Below, in pieces: positions 1-13,300 of a stretch of DNA of 64,000 bases. Numbering within the stretch: the first letter of the stretch is position 1; every line of letters starts with the position of its first letter. Under the pieces are notes generated by a model that worked only from the letters and a program-made list of their open reading frames with translations, was not told the DNA's origin and did not search any database. The translations under genes and the position numbers were made by a program. Source of the stretch: Parapristionchus giblindavisi (lineage: Eukaryota > Nematoda > Chromadorea > Rhabditida > Diplogasteridae); assembly GCA_943737045.1 (NCBI GenBank), contig CALSFV010000342.1, positions 62,001 through 126,000 of the forward strand, given 5' to 3'.

Positions 1-1259
1 ACGAAAGAGCGACTATGGCGTGAAACCACACTTCGTAATAGGCTTTCAAGTGGAAAAATGTCTAACAATAACGACGAGTCACAGTAAAACCGCTTGATGG
101 CCTTCTATCATACATTGCCATACCCTCGCAGTGCGAGGATTGGCCCGCTATTAAAGGTCCATTTTAGGCCACTTGATAAAAAGAAGCTAAAGATGACGAT
201 ATTTAATCGAAAATAACGAATTTTGTGAATCAACCCAGCCTATTTCGAGAATTGACCCATAAAATAAAAATTAAAGGAGAGGGTACCGAAAATGAAAACG
301 AAAAGAAAATGCTTCTATGTGAGTGGTCAGCCATCGTCAGAGTGGTGAGAATCAATCCTTTTCATATGTGAGAATCACCCGGTGGTTTCATGTCACGAGC
401 CCACTATCAAGGCGCAACTTCTCAGTTGAGCATCAATAACTTTCATGCACGGTGCAAATAAATAACCAGCAATTAATAAATAAATAAATAATAAAACCGT
501 TCGATTCAAAATCCCGCTGCGTACTCATCAAATCATTTCTAACTGAGGATGCATATAATCTTTTTTTCGTTCCCAAAATCCACCAATTCAAATCACTTGA
601 TATCCATTCTATGGCACATATCATCCCCATCATTCGCAAAATCACCCGGCAGTTTCATGCCACGAGCCCACTACCAAATCACAACTTTATAGTTGAACAT
701 CAATTCCTTTCATGTACCTCGCCAATAAAAAACCAGCAAATAAAAAATAAATAAACAAACCCGTTTCATTCAAACTTCCGTTGCTCATCTAGACCCTATT
801 TAACTTCTGCATGCAAATAATAGATCCACTGCTTTAATTTTATCATTATTTGTTCTTAGTTGAACTTCAATGCTACCCCCCCCCCCTAAGCAACGAATAT
901 CCAGCAAATAAATGAAATAATTTAAAAATAATAATGACCGTTCCATGCAAAACCCCTACTATTCATGAAGTCTCTATCTAACTACCGCATGCAAATAATT
1001 ATCATTATCATCATCATTGTTGCTTAAGATTATTGGTTCCGCTTCTCCTCGATAAATTATTATATTCCCCGCACTCCTCATGCTGTCCGTGAAACACGAA
1101 TCTCACTGGTATCACTGATGAATCTCTCTCACACAACTCTTTTATTCCGACAAAGCAATACTTATTAATATAGTAGAAATATCAATAGTATAGAAGAGAC
1201 CTCCTACAGAAAGACACTTAAGATAAGCCCCGCCCCCTTTTGCCCAGTATGTACCGTAC
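1..1259. other. Left-edge non-coding stretch
   Basis: No exon is convincing here. It is probably intron of the minus-strand SLC4 gene, whose next exon must lie off the left end. It is AT-rich, with a C-run near 877 and two similar stretches (about 360-500 and 640-750) that repeat the phrases 'cacgagcccactaccaa' and 'ccagcaaataaa', so it contains a degenerate direct duplication. Confidence 0.5.
109..293 (-). mobile_element. hAT-type MITE, CATACATTTTC family (end eroded)
   Basis: The segment starts CATACATTGCCATACCCTCGC and ends in GGTACCGAAAATG, the reverse orientation of better copies at 59748 and 62837. It shares the internal phrases of the family, such as the block 'agcta..gatgacgat'. The distal end lacks the last bases, so no target duplication is visible. 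Confidence 0.6.
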
Positions 1260-1803
1260 CCCCAATAAGATTCTCCATGGCGGCCATTCTCTGATGGGTG
1301 GCCTCCTCGAGTAGACCACCGAACGTGACGATGGGTGCGAGAAGGGAAAAGTACATGAAGCAAGTCGTGGCGACACATCTGGAAGATCAATCGATCGATA
1401 TTTTGTGTTGTAATTTTTCAAAAAATTGTTCTCGATTTTTCTTGAATTGTTCGAAAACAAAAATCGATAAATTCTTGTTTCTCGAAATTTTCTTGCCTAT
1501 CCCAAATGTGTATCGATGCATTCGCCAAAACGATTCATCAAATAATAATCATACTGCATGAATCAACAAGGTCTGTCTTCAATTTATGCGCTAATCTCTT
1601 CTGATCTTTCCAATCTTTTGCCAAAACCTACTCTTTTCACGATAAATAATTAAAATTAAAAAAAAAATCTAATAATAATACTCACTGTATGTTGAAGGCG
1701 TCGAATAAATCCGACAGATAGTGTGGCGCTTTGCGCTTGATGTCGCCGATCAGACCGCCACACAGACGCCCGGTACTCTTCAGCGCCGGAACGTTGCCGG
1801 GTC
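1260..1803 (-). CDS. SLC4-family bicarbonate transporter, two exons at the start of the membrane domain (partial)
   Basis: Two minus-strand exons are visible: 1686-1803 (acceptor TTCCCAG, donor GTGAGT) and 1260-1378 (acceptor CTTCCAG, donor GTACGG). Their phases join (CA|A gives Gln), yielding about 79 residues. The first carries [17 protein letters not shown], the signature just before the first membrane helix of SLC4 Na+/HCO3- cotransporters and anion exchangers. The second continues [20 protein letters not shown], matching helix 1 and the following loop, then [13 protein letters not shown]4 proteins move bicarbonate, with sodium or chloride, across the plasma membrane; the substrate mode cannot be told from this fragment. 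Downstream exons lie beyond base 1. Upstream exons encoding the cytoplasmic domain were not convincingly found between 1804 and 10307; an exon-like piece at about 2338-2365 could splice in phase. The gene may be a paralogue of, or the separated second half of, the SLC4 gene starting at 48476. Confidence 0.85.
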
Positions 1804-2914
1804 CTGGGAATGAGACAAATGACAACTGACAATGATAAGTGACAAATGACAATGATAATGACAAATGACAATGACAGAGAAAGCTAATTTTTAGCTATTT
1901 TGTAAAGCTAATTTATTTATACTAATATGGAGTCGCCAATTTTGTAAAAACAGTGGAACAAAACACCAAAGGAGTCGGCGGAGGTTCGCAACTTTGTCTT
2001 TGCGTTATCTATATCGTTTAATGCCAGTCCAGGCTTGCCATTTGATTTTCCATCTTTAACTGGGCCGAAACACTGGATCGTTTTTTATCTCTAGATATTA
2101 GGTCTTTATATAGTTTCTTTTCTAACACAACCTACTTTAAAACCATTCTTTCATTACTTTAACTCTAATTTCCAACAAAATGGGTTCTTGATCAAATGAT
2201 CTTTGATCTCTACATGTTATCACTGATCAACGTCTTTAGCCAATGTTGATCTTTGATCTTTGATCTTCCCCTCATCTTCCTCCTCGTGCGCTTCCTCCTT
2301 GCAGTTGTTGGCAGTGTGCGCGCCTGGAACCTCCTCCAGAAGGTACTCCTTGCCGACCTTGAAAATCAATCAATAATCATGCCTTCAATAAATCAATAAT
2401 CATCAGGTTTTAGCTGATATAGATCAGATGGAATGGTAGATGATGAGAATTAAGTCGAATGATACAAGTTTCTCCGTCAAGGAGAGGGGAGAGAACGGTA
2501 GAAGAGAATGCAAGTAAAGGTGCATTGCATATTAAATAGAAGAATAATGCTATGGTAGATGATCTAGTATGCTCAAACTAATATAAGCAAGTCTCGCGAT
2601 CAATAATCACTCTTCAATCAATCGACAAATCCAAATTACTATTATTACCCGACGCTTTCGTATATCAAGCGCGCAATCAAAGGGTGCGTGATTTTTGATC
2701 TATAATGTCATAAATTATAACAACATTCTGCTCAAATCTCCTATAACTTGCAATGGTCAGGCGTTGGTAATCGATATCAAGACACGCTACTGCAACCTAG
2801 AATTAATATAAAGATACCACCGTAACCTACAAACAATATCAAAACCACATATACCGTAGCCCGTGGTGCATACCGTATACCGTACCTGGTCAAGGAATTC
2901 ATCGATACCGTCCA

Positions 2915-3480
2915 AGAGATCTTTTCTTTGTGGACATTCACAAAGCATAACAACAGAAAGAATAAAAGGATTAGAGATTCGGAAGACTCAAGTTGCAAGA
3001 ATCCCAACTACTGGTATCCTGTCACTTTCATGTTTCGAGTATCTCATTTTATCTCGGACGAGATGGGTTCATTGATTTCATGAAATGATTTTTACATGTT
3101 TAAAGAATTATTATTTATTGACCCAAAGTTTACTCTTTTCCATACTTCTTTTCACTCTCTTTCTCATCGTGTAAATTCATCTCAGCGCTCTCTGTCTCTC
3201 CCCCACATCTCTCTCTCTACATATCCCCCCCCCCTATCTTCTCCTCCCTCTCGAGGGGGATAGAGAGAGATAGAAATATAGAGATAGAGAGAGAATGGGA
3301 GAGAGAGGAGGAGAGAGATCCACAAACTGAGCTATCAGTTTTGGGATCTTTTTTTCAACCCCGCTACAGCTTGAAATCGGAGTCAGAGCCATTCTGATTT
3401 TTTTGCATCGGCAGCCCCAGTAGATGTCTCCATTCTCAACTATTTTCTGAATAACTGGATTTTAAAATAAAGAACTCGAA
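2915..3480 (+). repeat. Direct segmental duplication, copy 1
   Basis: This stretch (starting CTTTTCTTTGTGGACATTCA) recurs at about 4073-4166 and, after an interruption by a foldback element, at 4815-5480. Shared blocks include 'gtttcatgtttcga', 'acgagatgggtt', 'ttttccatac', the CT/GA-rich tract and 'cagttttggga'. The second copy was later split by the element at 4168-4813. Confidence 0.75.
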
Positions 3481-4167
3481 ATTACTAGTCTCACTGAAAA
3501 ACATTTCAAAAAATGTCAAAAAAATATTTATTATTATCCAACATTATTTTTTAGGCCCTCTAACGTTTAATCGATAAACCTGAATAATCAATAAATCGAT
3601 AAATCAATCAATAATTAAATTCCACCATACTTCTGTTCTTCCACAGCTTCATGATGGCTTCATGAAGACACACTAGGTACTACAATCATACACACACTCT
3701 CACTATGTTTGTGGGTAGTTAGACACGTCGAGTGTGGAAAGAATCAATTGCTTTCAGTTCTCAGAATCACCCGTCGCTTTCACGTCGCAAGAACATCATG
3801 AAAGCGCAACTCATTAGTGGAACCACAATGCTCCTGGGTATAAGTCGAATGGAAACACAATCAATCAATCAATTAACATCATCTACCGTATCCCCGTGTA
3901 TCCCCTTGGGATCCTGATCAATATTAGCCTCGGGTCATACCCCCCTAGAATGGGTCAATCAGGAGCAATGGCTTTCCTTTACTTGCATATGGAATGCAAT
4001 AGGTCCGTTGTACGGGACCTCAGCACGCCCAGACTAATCAGTCGTATAGGGATAACCATGTAAAAAAAGGCTCTTCCCCTTTTCTTTGTGGACATTCACC
4101 AACCATCACAACATAAAAAATAAAATGATTAGAGACACAAATTGCTAGAGTTCCCTCTATCTCTTTT

Positions 4168-4813
4168 CGGGGGGGGGGGGGCGATCATTTGCACAACGGA
4201 TCATAAATCGGTTGTGATTTGGCGTATGGCAACCAAAGTTGTACCATTGTTATCAGTGGGACTGCACGGTATAGTGCTGCCGTAACCGTCGGGAATCGCG
4301 AACTGATTTTTTTCATTCGAACCATGACCATGTTCATGGTTGAAAATGGCCTAAGTCGAAAAATTCATGATCGCCCTAGATCAAATACGGGTTGCCATTA
4401 TGCCAACAGTGAGGCAACTTTTATCTTACTGGATACCGTAACCCGAATTACCGTAATCTAGCTACCGTAGCCAACAATATTATAGTGAAATCCACGGCAA
4501 ATCCCGGATTGATTACGGTAGTTCGGGTTACGGTAGCTAGAAAGATAAAAGTTGGCTCACTGCAGATATATTAGCAACTAGTATTTTGTCCAGGAGTATC
4601 ATGAATTTTTGACTTCGTCCATTTTCGACCATGAACCATGGTCATGGGTCGATTGAAACAATTCAGTTCGCGATTCCCGACGATAACGGTAGCACAATAC
4701 CGTACGCTCACACTGATAACAATGGTACAACTTTGGTTGCCTTGCGCCACCTCCCGACCGATTTATGATCCGTTGTGCGAATGATCGTTGTGCAAATGAT
4801 CGCCCCCCCCCCT
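4168..4813. mobile_element. Foldback element A (about 646 bp inverted repeat)
   Basis: Two arms of about 310 bp face each other. The left begins GCGATCATTTGCACAACGG and the right ends with its complement, CCGTTGTGCGAATGATCG. Both arms contain 'tcgcgattcccgac' or its complement and the CCATGACCATG/CATGGTCATGG blocks, and they meet near 4490-4500. The outer ends lie in G or C runs. Arms are diverged by several substitutions, so it is not recent. A fragment of one arm recurs at 11991-12150. Confidence 0.85.
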
Positions 4814-4814
4814 C

Positions 4815-5480
<666 letters not shown>

Positions 5481-5898
5481 ATTTCAATAAATGTCAGCAA
5501 CTTTAAAGAGAAACACAGTATTTAACAATCCACTCTGTACAAAAAACTCCCATTTTGCTTGTCTTCATGTGCCGATTGCGCCATTCCCCACTGAAAACGA
5601 TAGTATGAATACATTCGGATACGCGGTTTCCGCGTTGGATGAATCGTGGGGGGGGGGACAATATTACGATTTTAGAACTCAGCGTGGTCCATACTTGGTC
5701 CATACTTGATCCATACTTGATCCATACTTTATGTGAATCTCATTGATACAGTGTTCATGAAAAAAAGTTAGTTCACGATTGACGGTCATTCTATGGGACC
5801 TCTCTCACTCACTAGACGTTAACGCAGGGAGAGCGAGAATGCATCTAGTAAAAAATGGCAAAAAGGATTTGCCACAATTGGCAGATGATTTCTTTTGC

Positions 5899-5984
5899 TG
5901 ATCCTTCTCGGGGATTCGAACTTTCCTGCCGACCAACCGATCCGGTTGATTGCCCGATCTCTTATTCACTAGACCACGGGTCCC
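5899..5984 (-). other. tRNA-like sequence (possible SINE head or tRNA relic)
   Basis: On the minus strand an A-box-like TGGTCTAGTGAA is followed about 45 nt later by a B-box-like AGTTCGAATCCC. The acceptor stem and T stem do not pair properly, so it is not a functional tRNA; it could be a tRNA-derived SINE promoter or a decayed tRNA. Confidence 0.4.
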
Positions 5985-7061
5985 TATTATCTCATGTGTC
6001 AAAGGATCTAGATATACTCACGCGCACCCGTTCTTATATACCGATGCTTGGCTCCGCCCATTTTTGGTGAGTCCTATTTATATAGCGATATTGACTCCGC
6101 CCATTTAAATTCGCGGGCTTGGACACCGATTTCAAACATTAACAACCCCAAATTCTTTATTATTTCGGAAAATGAGATCCAAGCGATTCTGATGGATTGA
6201 GATAAATAGCTAGATCCTCCCTCAAGAATAGCGTTGATCATCAGCAACGGTGGAGACGTACTTCTGATGACGTCCTCGGCCAAGATAACGAAGCGATGAA
6301 CACCCTGAAGAATGATATATTACCACTTATTCAAACATTTACCCCATCGTCACCATTTTGTACATATTGTACACAGGACTTTGCCAATATTGGATGGTAA
6401 AGATGTTGGTGGCAAAGGTTTTTCTTTCACTAAAATTTTCAGTTATTATAGTTGAAGTCTATTTTAAAGACATATCCCGTGATAATTTGAAACTCTACGC
6501 TCCGGCAACACTCTCTCGCATACAAAGAAAGCACAGATAAGAGAAACAACATAGAAGATTGAGAAACGTTTCGAAAACTTGTCAATGCTGCCAGAGCTTT
6601 CTGATCTGTCAATGCTGCCAGAGCTTTCTGATCTACGATTATGTTTATGACCATGTAATATACAAATGAAATCTGATTAGGTGAAACTACCATAACTTTG
6701 TTCGAATGATCCTCGTTCTGACGCTTGTTGCGTTAACCTTCAACGATGTCGACGACTCCTTCATACATAGTCATCGACGACTGAGATGTACATCCTGTAG
6801 AATAGTTCAATGACTTGACCATTTCATTTGTATTTTTCACCATTTCTTTCAGTATTGATCTGAGAGGGGACGAAGGATCTCTTAATCGATGCAAGCTCTA
6901 AAACGTGTTCCCTATTTACATTCCCTTAAATACATTTTTCAGATGCTTTAAGCACAAGATAAGCCAAATTGATCTTACTCCTAGCAACAATATCGTGGAT
7001 TTCCGCGAAAACACGCAGCTGAAGTTGACGCAGCCAAAGATATTTCATCCACGATGATGTT

Positions 7062-8619
7062 TATCACGGGTCTCCTGTAAAAGTGTAGCAAAATCGGCCC
7101 TTTCTGCCACTAGGAAAAAATTTTTGTCTCCGATTTTGATGAAAGTTCTTTGGTAGATGTGGGGTTGGGGGCCATGAGAAGGCCTAGCTACTTGATTTGG
7201 CCAAAATCGCAGATCATCGATTTTTTGTGATCTACCCTGAAAATGATCATAACATTTTTTTTACCTAAAAGGTGACCTGTTCTAGAAAATTTTCTCTTGG
7301 AATCATCCGTTTTATTGCACAAATTATGTTTTCAAACCACGCACAATATCACTATGTAGTTCGTTGCCCGTATCTCTTGGCCCGGAGGGTCGATTACTAG
7401 ATCGCTCATGGACTTAGTCGATTTTTTATCACTTTCCGTATTTTGATCGTATCTCACTTCAAGGTTGTCCAATCACCTTTTCAAAAAAAAAATGAAAATG
7501 ATTCTCTCGAAATGGAGATTGAAAAGTTTTCTGTTGTCCAAATTGTTACATCATGCCGTTTTCGAGTTATTAATGTAAAACTGCTCCAATTTCGATTTTT
7601 ACCGCTTTCATGTGAAAAGACATGTTTTTCCTATCAAAATTCAATCAATTCGACGAATAAGTTTACTTCACAATAGAAACTGTAATAATACGATGAAGAT
7701 GGATGAGGGATTGAGGATGAAGTACAAGTACACGAGAATGATCTGACCGTCTCCTGCGATATATGATTGGATATATGACAGTGATGAAGACTTTGTTCTC
7801 GGACGATGCCCCGGAGTTATCTACTACCCTCGTATTTGACTAGTGAAGTTGATATATGCACAGTCTTTGCTCAAATATATTACAGTTTCTATTGTGAAGT
7901 AAACATATTCGTCGAATTGATTGAATTTTGATAGGAAAAACATGTCTTTTCACATGAAAGCGGTAAAAATCGAAATTGGAGCAGTTTTACATTAATAACT
8001 CGAAAACGGCATGATGTAACAATTTGGACAACAGAAAACTTTTCAATCTCCATTTCGAGAGAATCATTTTCATTTTTTTTGAAAAGGTGATTGAACAACC
8101 TTGAAGTGAGATACGATCAAAATACGGAAAGTGATAAAAAATCGACTAAGTCCATGAGCGATCTAGTAATCGACCCTCCGGGCCAAGAGATACGGGTAAC
8201 GAACTACATAGTGATATTGTGCGTGGTTTGAAAACATAATTTGTGCAATAAAACGGATGATCCCAAGAGAAAATTTTCGAGAACAGGTCACCTTTTAGGT
8301 AAAAAAATCTGTTTTTCGCATTTTTCACCATGAAGACGACTTCGTAGAGAAAGGGTCATTGATAACTTTTTTGGAGAGCATTAACATTCGGTTCGAACGA
8401 CACCTGTCAGCTCGTTGTACAATGAAAATTAACCGAGTTATGATCATTTTCATGGTAGATCACAAAAAATCGATAATCTGGAATTTTGTCCAAATCAAGT
8501 AGCTAGGCCTTCTCATGGCCCCCAACCACATCTACCAAAGAACTTTCATCAAAATCGGAGACAAAAATTTTTTCCTAGTGGCAGGCGTTGCTACACTTTT
8601 ACAGGAGACCCGTGTTATA
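7062..8619. mobile_element. Foldback element B (TATCACGGGTCTCC ends)
   Basis: The left arm, about 7062-7685, starts ATCACGGGTCTCCTGTAAAA. The right arm, about 7877-8619, ends with the complement TTTTACAGGAGACCCGTGTTA. Arms are nearly identical over 600 bp; both encode the same meaningless frame containing SLEMEIEKFSVVQIVTS. The right arm has an extra segment near 8310-8440. The spacer (7686-7876) has an acidic plus-strand frame reading YDSDEDFVLG from about 7762. The same terminal motif ends elements C and, in modified form, D, so they are one family. High arm similarity indicates recent activity or gene conversion between arms. Confidence 0.88.
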
Positions 8620-8779
8620 GCAATGTACTGATGATTCTTGAATTATGGTGCAACTACCGTACCTTAGGCCAAGTGATGGTTTCCTTGGTGTCCTTTAACG
8701 ATTTGCACTCGAATATCTGCACCATCTCTCAGAGTGCGTCGGCAGCGTAATGGTTTCATGAAACAAAGTCAATTAAATC

Positions 8780-8886
8780 GACACCAAAAGCTAATTTGAA
8801 ACTATCCGCTCTGGTCACACTCTCTCGCTTTCTTTGTCTACAAGAGAGTGTTACCAATGCGGAGAGTAAAATTAGCTTGGGGTGTG
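8780..8886. mobile_element. Palindromic MITE, AGCTAATTT/CCGCTCTGG family
   Basis: Near-perfect 107-bp palindrome: ACACCAAAAGCTAATTTG at the left, AATTAGCTTGGGGTGTGC at the right, with CTCTCGCTTTCTTTGTCTAC in the middle. One of about a dozen copies in this window. Confidence 0.8.
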
Positions 8887-10307
8887 CTTTTAAATTTTTT
8901 CGAAGAAGAAATAGAAGAAAAGCAAAATAACTTGAACAATAGCACAGTGGAAAAAAGGCGGGAAAGAGGAGCAGATTGTATGGATTAGTAAACAATTTTG
9001 GATCATGTCTTTCTTTCTCTGACCGCTCTCACATTTCCTCACTCTCTCTCTCATATCTACACAGTCTTTACTCTGATCAAAGAACGATCACTCACGACGT
9101 GGGAAGAAGGAGATGGTGAGAGAAGACGCGAAAGGAGAGAGAGAGAGACAGACAACGAGAATATTTCTTGGCATAGTGCCAAGAATATGCTATAAATGAA
9201 TAAATGAAATTATACAAGTAAAGGATTGCATGCACAATAAATATAAGTTTTAAAATGTGAACATTTTAAATAATAATAAAAAATAATACCATTAACATTG
9301 AAACAACTTTATCACCTAGTTAATCATTTGGCACTTTCCTGATTTTTGGCCCGGGGAAAATTTGCATTAAACTCGCTATTATTCACCACTCGCCATTTCA
9401 TAATTTGTTTCTGTTTCTCCATTGCGCGGTCTAAATGTGTTGTAAAATGTGTAAAAACCGACCCTACCATTGCGGAATGCGAAGATAAAATGAAGAATTG
9501 CTCTCTCAATTTTCGTACTCTCTCGTTCAAATCCTAACACAAATTAATATAATTACAAATATCTATAAAAGCCGTCTTCCTTCTTCTTCGTTTCAGTCCA
9601 GCGCTCTCCCATTTCGAGGAGAGGGCGGGGAGCACCGGCCCCCATTGGACTGCCCTCCCTAAAATGGGAGGATAAGCCTCCCCCTCGTAGGGGAGCAGGG
9701 GGATCTTATGCAAATTACCCCGGGCCAAAAAACAGGAAAGTTCCAATCATTTATTCGATTCATTTTCACTAAAGAACTGTTAATTCTCAGAAAAGTGTAC
9801 TTCGATTGAGACATCACTAGGCAACAGTGAGCTAATTTAATTACACCAATACGACATGGTTATATTCGTTGATAAATTCTGTGCCTTGACTCAAAAGATC
9901 AGCTTAATTACTTTCCTGGATCAAAAGTTATGAAAAATGAATATGTTTCCGATGGCTTTTGGCCGATACTGTAACTATAGGTTGCAGAAGAATTGGTTGC
10001 CTGCACATTAATGCTAAAATTAAGTATGTTCTAAAAAATTAAATTAATAATATGCCTTACGGTGGTTCGGCCGTGAAAATAGGAATTTACCATCGATTCT
10101 AGTGCTCGTTAAAATAATTCGACAAAAAATTTTTATAATATTTATCTTTAATTATGCGATAAATTTAACAGAAATAAACGAAATTTGATTGGTGGAGCGA
10201 GAAAGTAGGCAAGTAATAACGGTGACATTACCAGATCACAGAAAAGTGAGGGCGAAGGGAAGGGGAATAAGTACACTCGGTTTAAAGGAAACTCCTCCAA
10301 GACACAA

Positions 10308-13300
10308 TTATGTTTGTGATGAAATACTTTCATCCTCAGCCTCTGATATATCAGAGAAACCGTCCGGCTGAATCATCATACTCGGTCGACGAATTTCTGA
10401 AAAGTAACAATAAATTTTACTTCACCAATTTGTAAAAAAATCAATATTATAATCATTTAATTTTAAACAAAAGGTAAATCATACGAAAATACGCATATTT
10501 CCTCTTTTCAACAATCATCCTTTTTTCTCATCAACTCTCCTATAATAATTTTGACATTTCACATAATTTCCTTGCACTCGAACATTTTGTAGATAATGAA
10601 ACACCCTTGTGGCGCGCGATAACTAAATAAGTTATGACGATTGTCCCATACGACGAAATGACTCACCCATCGCTCGTTTCAACTGTTGGGTGGTCTCTCT
10701 ATCTTGAGGCAGCACTTTGGCCACGACCTCCAACATCTTTGGTGTGCCCGCTACCGTAATCTTGCACGTCTCTTCCAGTTTCTTGTCAGCATTCGCCGCT
10801 TTGCCTTCCGTCTTTCGGTCCTTGTTCAGCATCTCACTGCAAGGAAAATATTTAAAACCCAACCGCAATCGAGTAAATCGACGGAACTCCATCACTTCAA
10901 GTCCTTCTGTCAAATCTTTCCGTAAATCTATCGCTTCATTACTTTCTGCATAATAATTTGCATATTATTGTAACATTCACCTTTGCTACCTAAGCCGTAG
11001 TCGTATTTATGCGTACTATATTATTATTATATAAAATATAATAATAATATATAATAATATAATAATAATATATAATTATGTATAAATGGAGTGATAATCG
11101 TAGGCATCTTCTCTACTTTTACACTCTCTAGTCCCTCACAGATCATTCTCTCCCACTTCGCTGTTGTCCCTTCCCTTCCTAAATCTCCTCATATACCTCC
11201 CTCTATCTTTTGCAAACCACGGAGCGTCGTGGCGGGCGCTTGTAAGCCAGCTTCTAGGCCGTAGATTGAAGTGGAGTGAGTGAGGAGCGGATGACTGGAT
11301 GGTGTTCGGTCTGCGACGACCGGACGTCCGTGCCAAGCGACGCGTCACTAGGGTGTGCATCCCGGAAGGGAAGTTCTACCCGGGTGGATAAGAACGACCG
11401 TATGGCTCAGGCCCGAAAGGGAGCAGGCAAAAGGTTGTGCGCCTTGACAGTGGCCGGATAGCGTCTGCGAGTAGAGTGGCCTATTCAGCCGTTCTCATAC
11501 CTCACGACCTTCAATCGATTTTTATGTTTTTTTTCAACTTTTCGGGCCCCATGAAAGTTTATGGATCCCATGAAAGTTAGACCCGAAAGGGAGCAGGCAA
11601 AAGGTTGTACGCGTTGACAGTGGCCGGATAGCGTCTGCGAGTAGAGTGGCCTATTCAGCCGTTCTCATACCTCACGACCTTCAATCGATTTTTGCTTTGT
11701 CTTTCAACGTTTTTCAACTTTTCAGGTCTAGTTTTTCTGGTGTACATGGCATTCCAATACCTGCCATTGGCTTGATGTCGCACGATCTATTGGAGCGGGC
11801 TCTCCCTTTTTATTTCCCGCGATGGGGGAGGGGACCATTCGATCACAATTTCATAGATTTAATAGAGTTTACAGTTAGACTCTCTTTATCAAGATTAAAT
11901 AAATATGTAAAGATATGGAATTATTCTGATGACTTTGAAGACCAAAAGGACTACTAAATGAACAAAGCCTCAACATAAAATGCTCTCTCGTCTGAATTTT
12001 CGACTTTGGTCATTTTCAACCATGAACCCCGTCATGGGCCATGGGTCGATTGAAAAATAATCAGTTCGCGATTCCCGACGGTTATGGTAGACAATACCGT
12101 ACACTCCTACTGAAAACAATGATAGAACTTTGGTTCCAACCGATTTACAGTTACAGTTGAGGAATTGATCCTTAGCGAAATGCTCCACAGCGTTTCGAGA
12201 ACAGAAAAAAATAGACCCAAAAAAGAGAGCTATTGTACGGAAAAGTGAGAGAGCGCAGATTTTAATTGAGCGCTCTCCCCATGCTTGAGAAACGCTGTAA
12301 GTTAGAGTTATGTTTCACCATTAACATTTCTTCATTACATCGCTCTACCATTTCGGTTATACTTTCATCGGCTAACCAAATGAATTTCAAAACCTACGCT
12401 GCTTTCTTCTTTAGTATATGCTGTGCTGTTGGATAGTACTTGATGACATCTAAAATCTATTGATTGATTTTTATTAATATTAATAATATTATTAAACCTT
12501 GAAGGTCTTGCTTGGCTAGTACGAAGAGAGTAGCGTAGCCTTTAGCACGAATCGAGGCCGTTCGACGATTGTTTCCACCTGAATATACTCAGTTTAATTG
12601 ATTATTATTGAATATTTTCCTCATTTTTATTGATTGATTGATTGCATACCAAATCCCTCGGCCAAACGAACTCTTGGTAACTGTGGTATGAATGAATGTA
12701 TAAATGAATTCTGCTTTGTTAAAGTAACACCAAGAGCTAATTTGAAACTCTCCGCTCTGATAAGTTCTCCGGTTTTGTAGGGTAAGATTATAGTAAGTAG
12801 CGCGCTAAAAGTAACTTACCTTTTACTTACTTTTTTGTTACTGTTTAGCTATTTCTTGTATTTATAGCGTAAAAGTAAGTAAACAGTAAGTTACTTTTTG
12901 CGCGCTACTTACTGTAATATTACCCTGCAAAACCAGTTTTTGAAATTGCAAAAGACCCGAACCAATCGCGAGTAGAGAGATCTCGCCGAAAACACTGCCT
13001 TGCTTCAGTTCCGCGAATACCTGTGAAACTTTAATACGTTTTTTTGCTCTACAAAAAATTATAGTACATAAATTGATGGACAATGGAGTAAATTAAAACA
13101 GTGAAATAATGCAATTTATTGCGATTTTTGTAATTCAATCAAAGAAAAATTTATTCTTGAAACCTTCTCATTATGATCCCCTCCGACTACTTGTAGCACA
13201 CCTTGATTCACAATGTACATCTCCTTGCCGACGTCACCCTGCAATGATTTGGACTTTTTCTTTTGCCTTTTTTCCAATTGGCATACGAATCACGATTTTT

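Noticed and set aside
10160..10371. Plus-strand frame over the last channel exon
   Set aside because: Antisense shadow of the real minus-strand exon 10308-10396 and its 3' flank.
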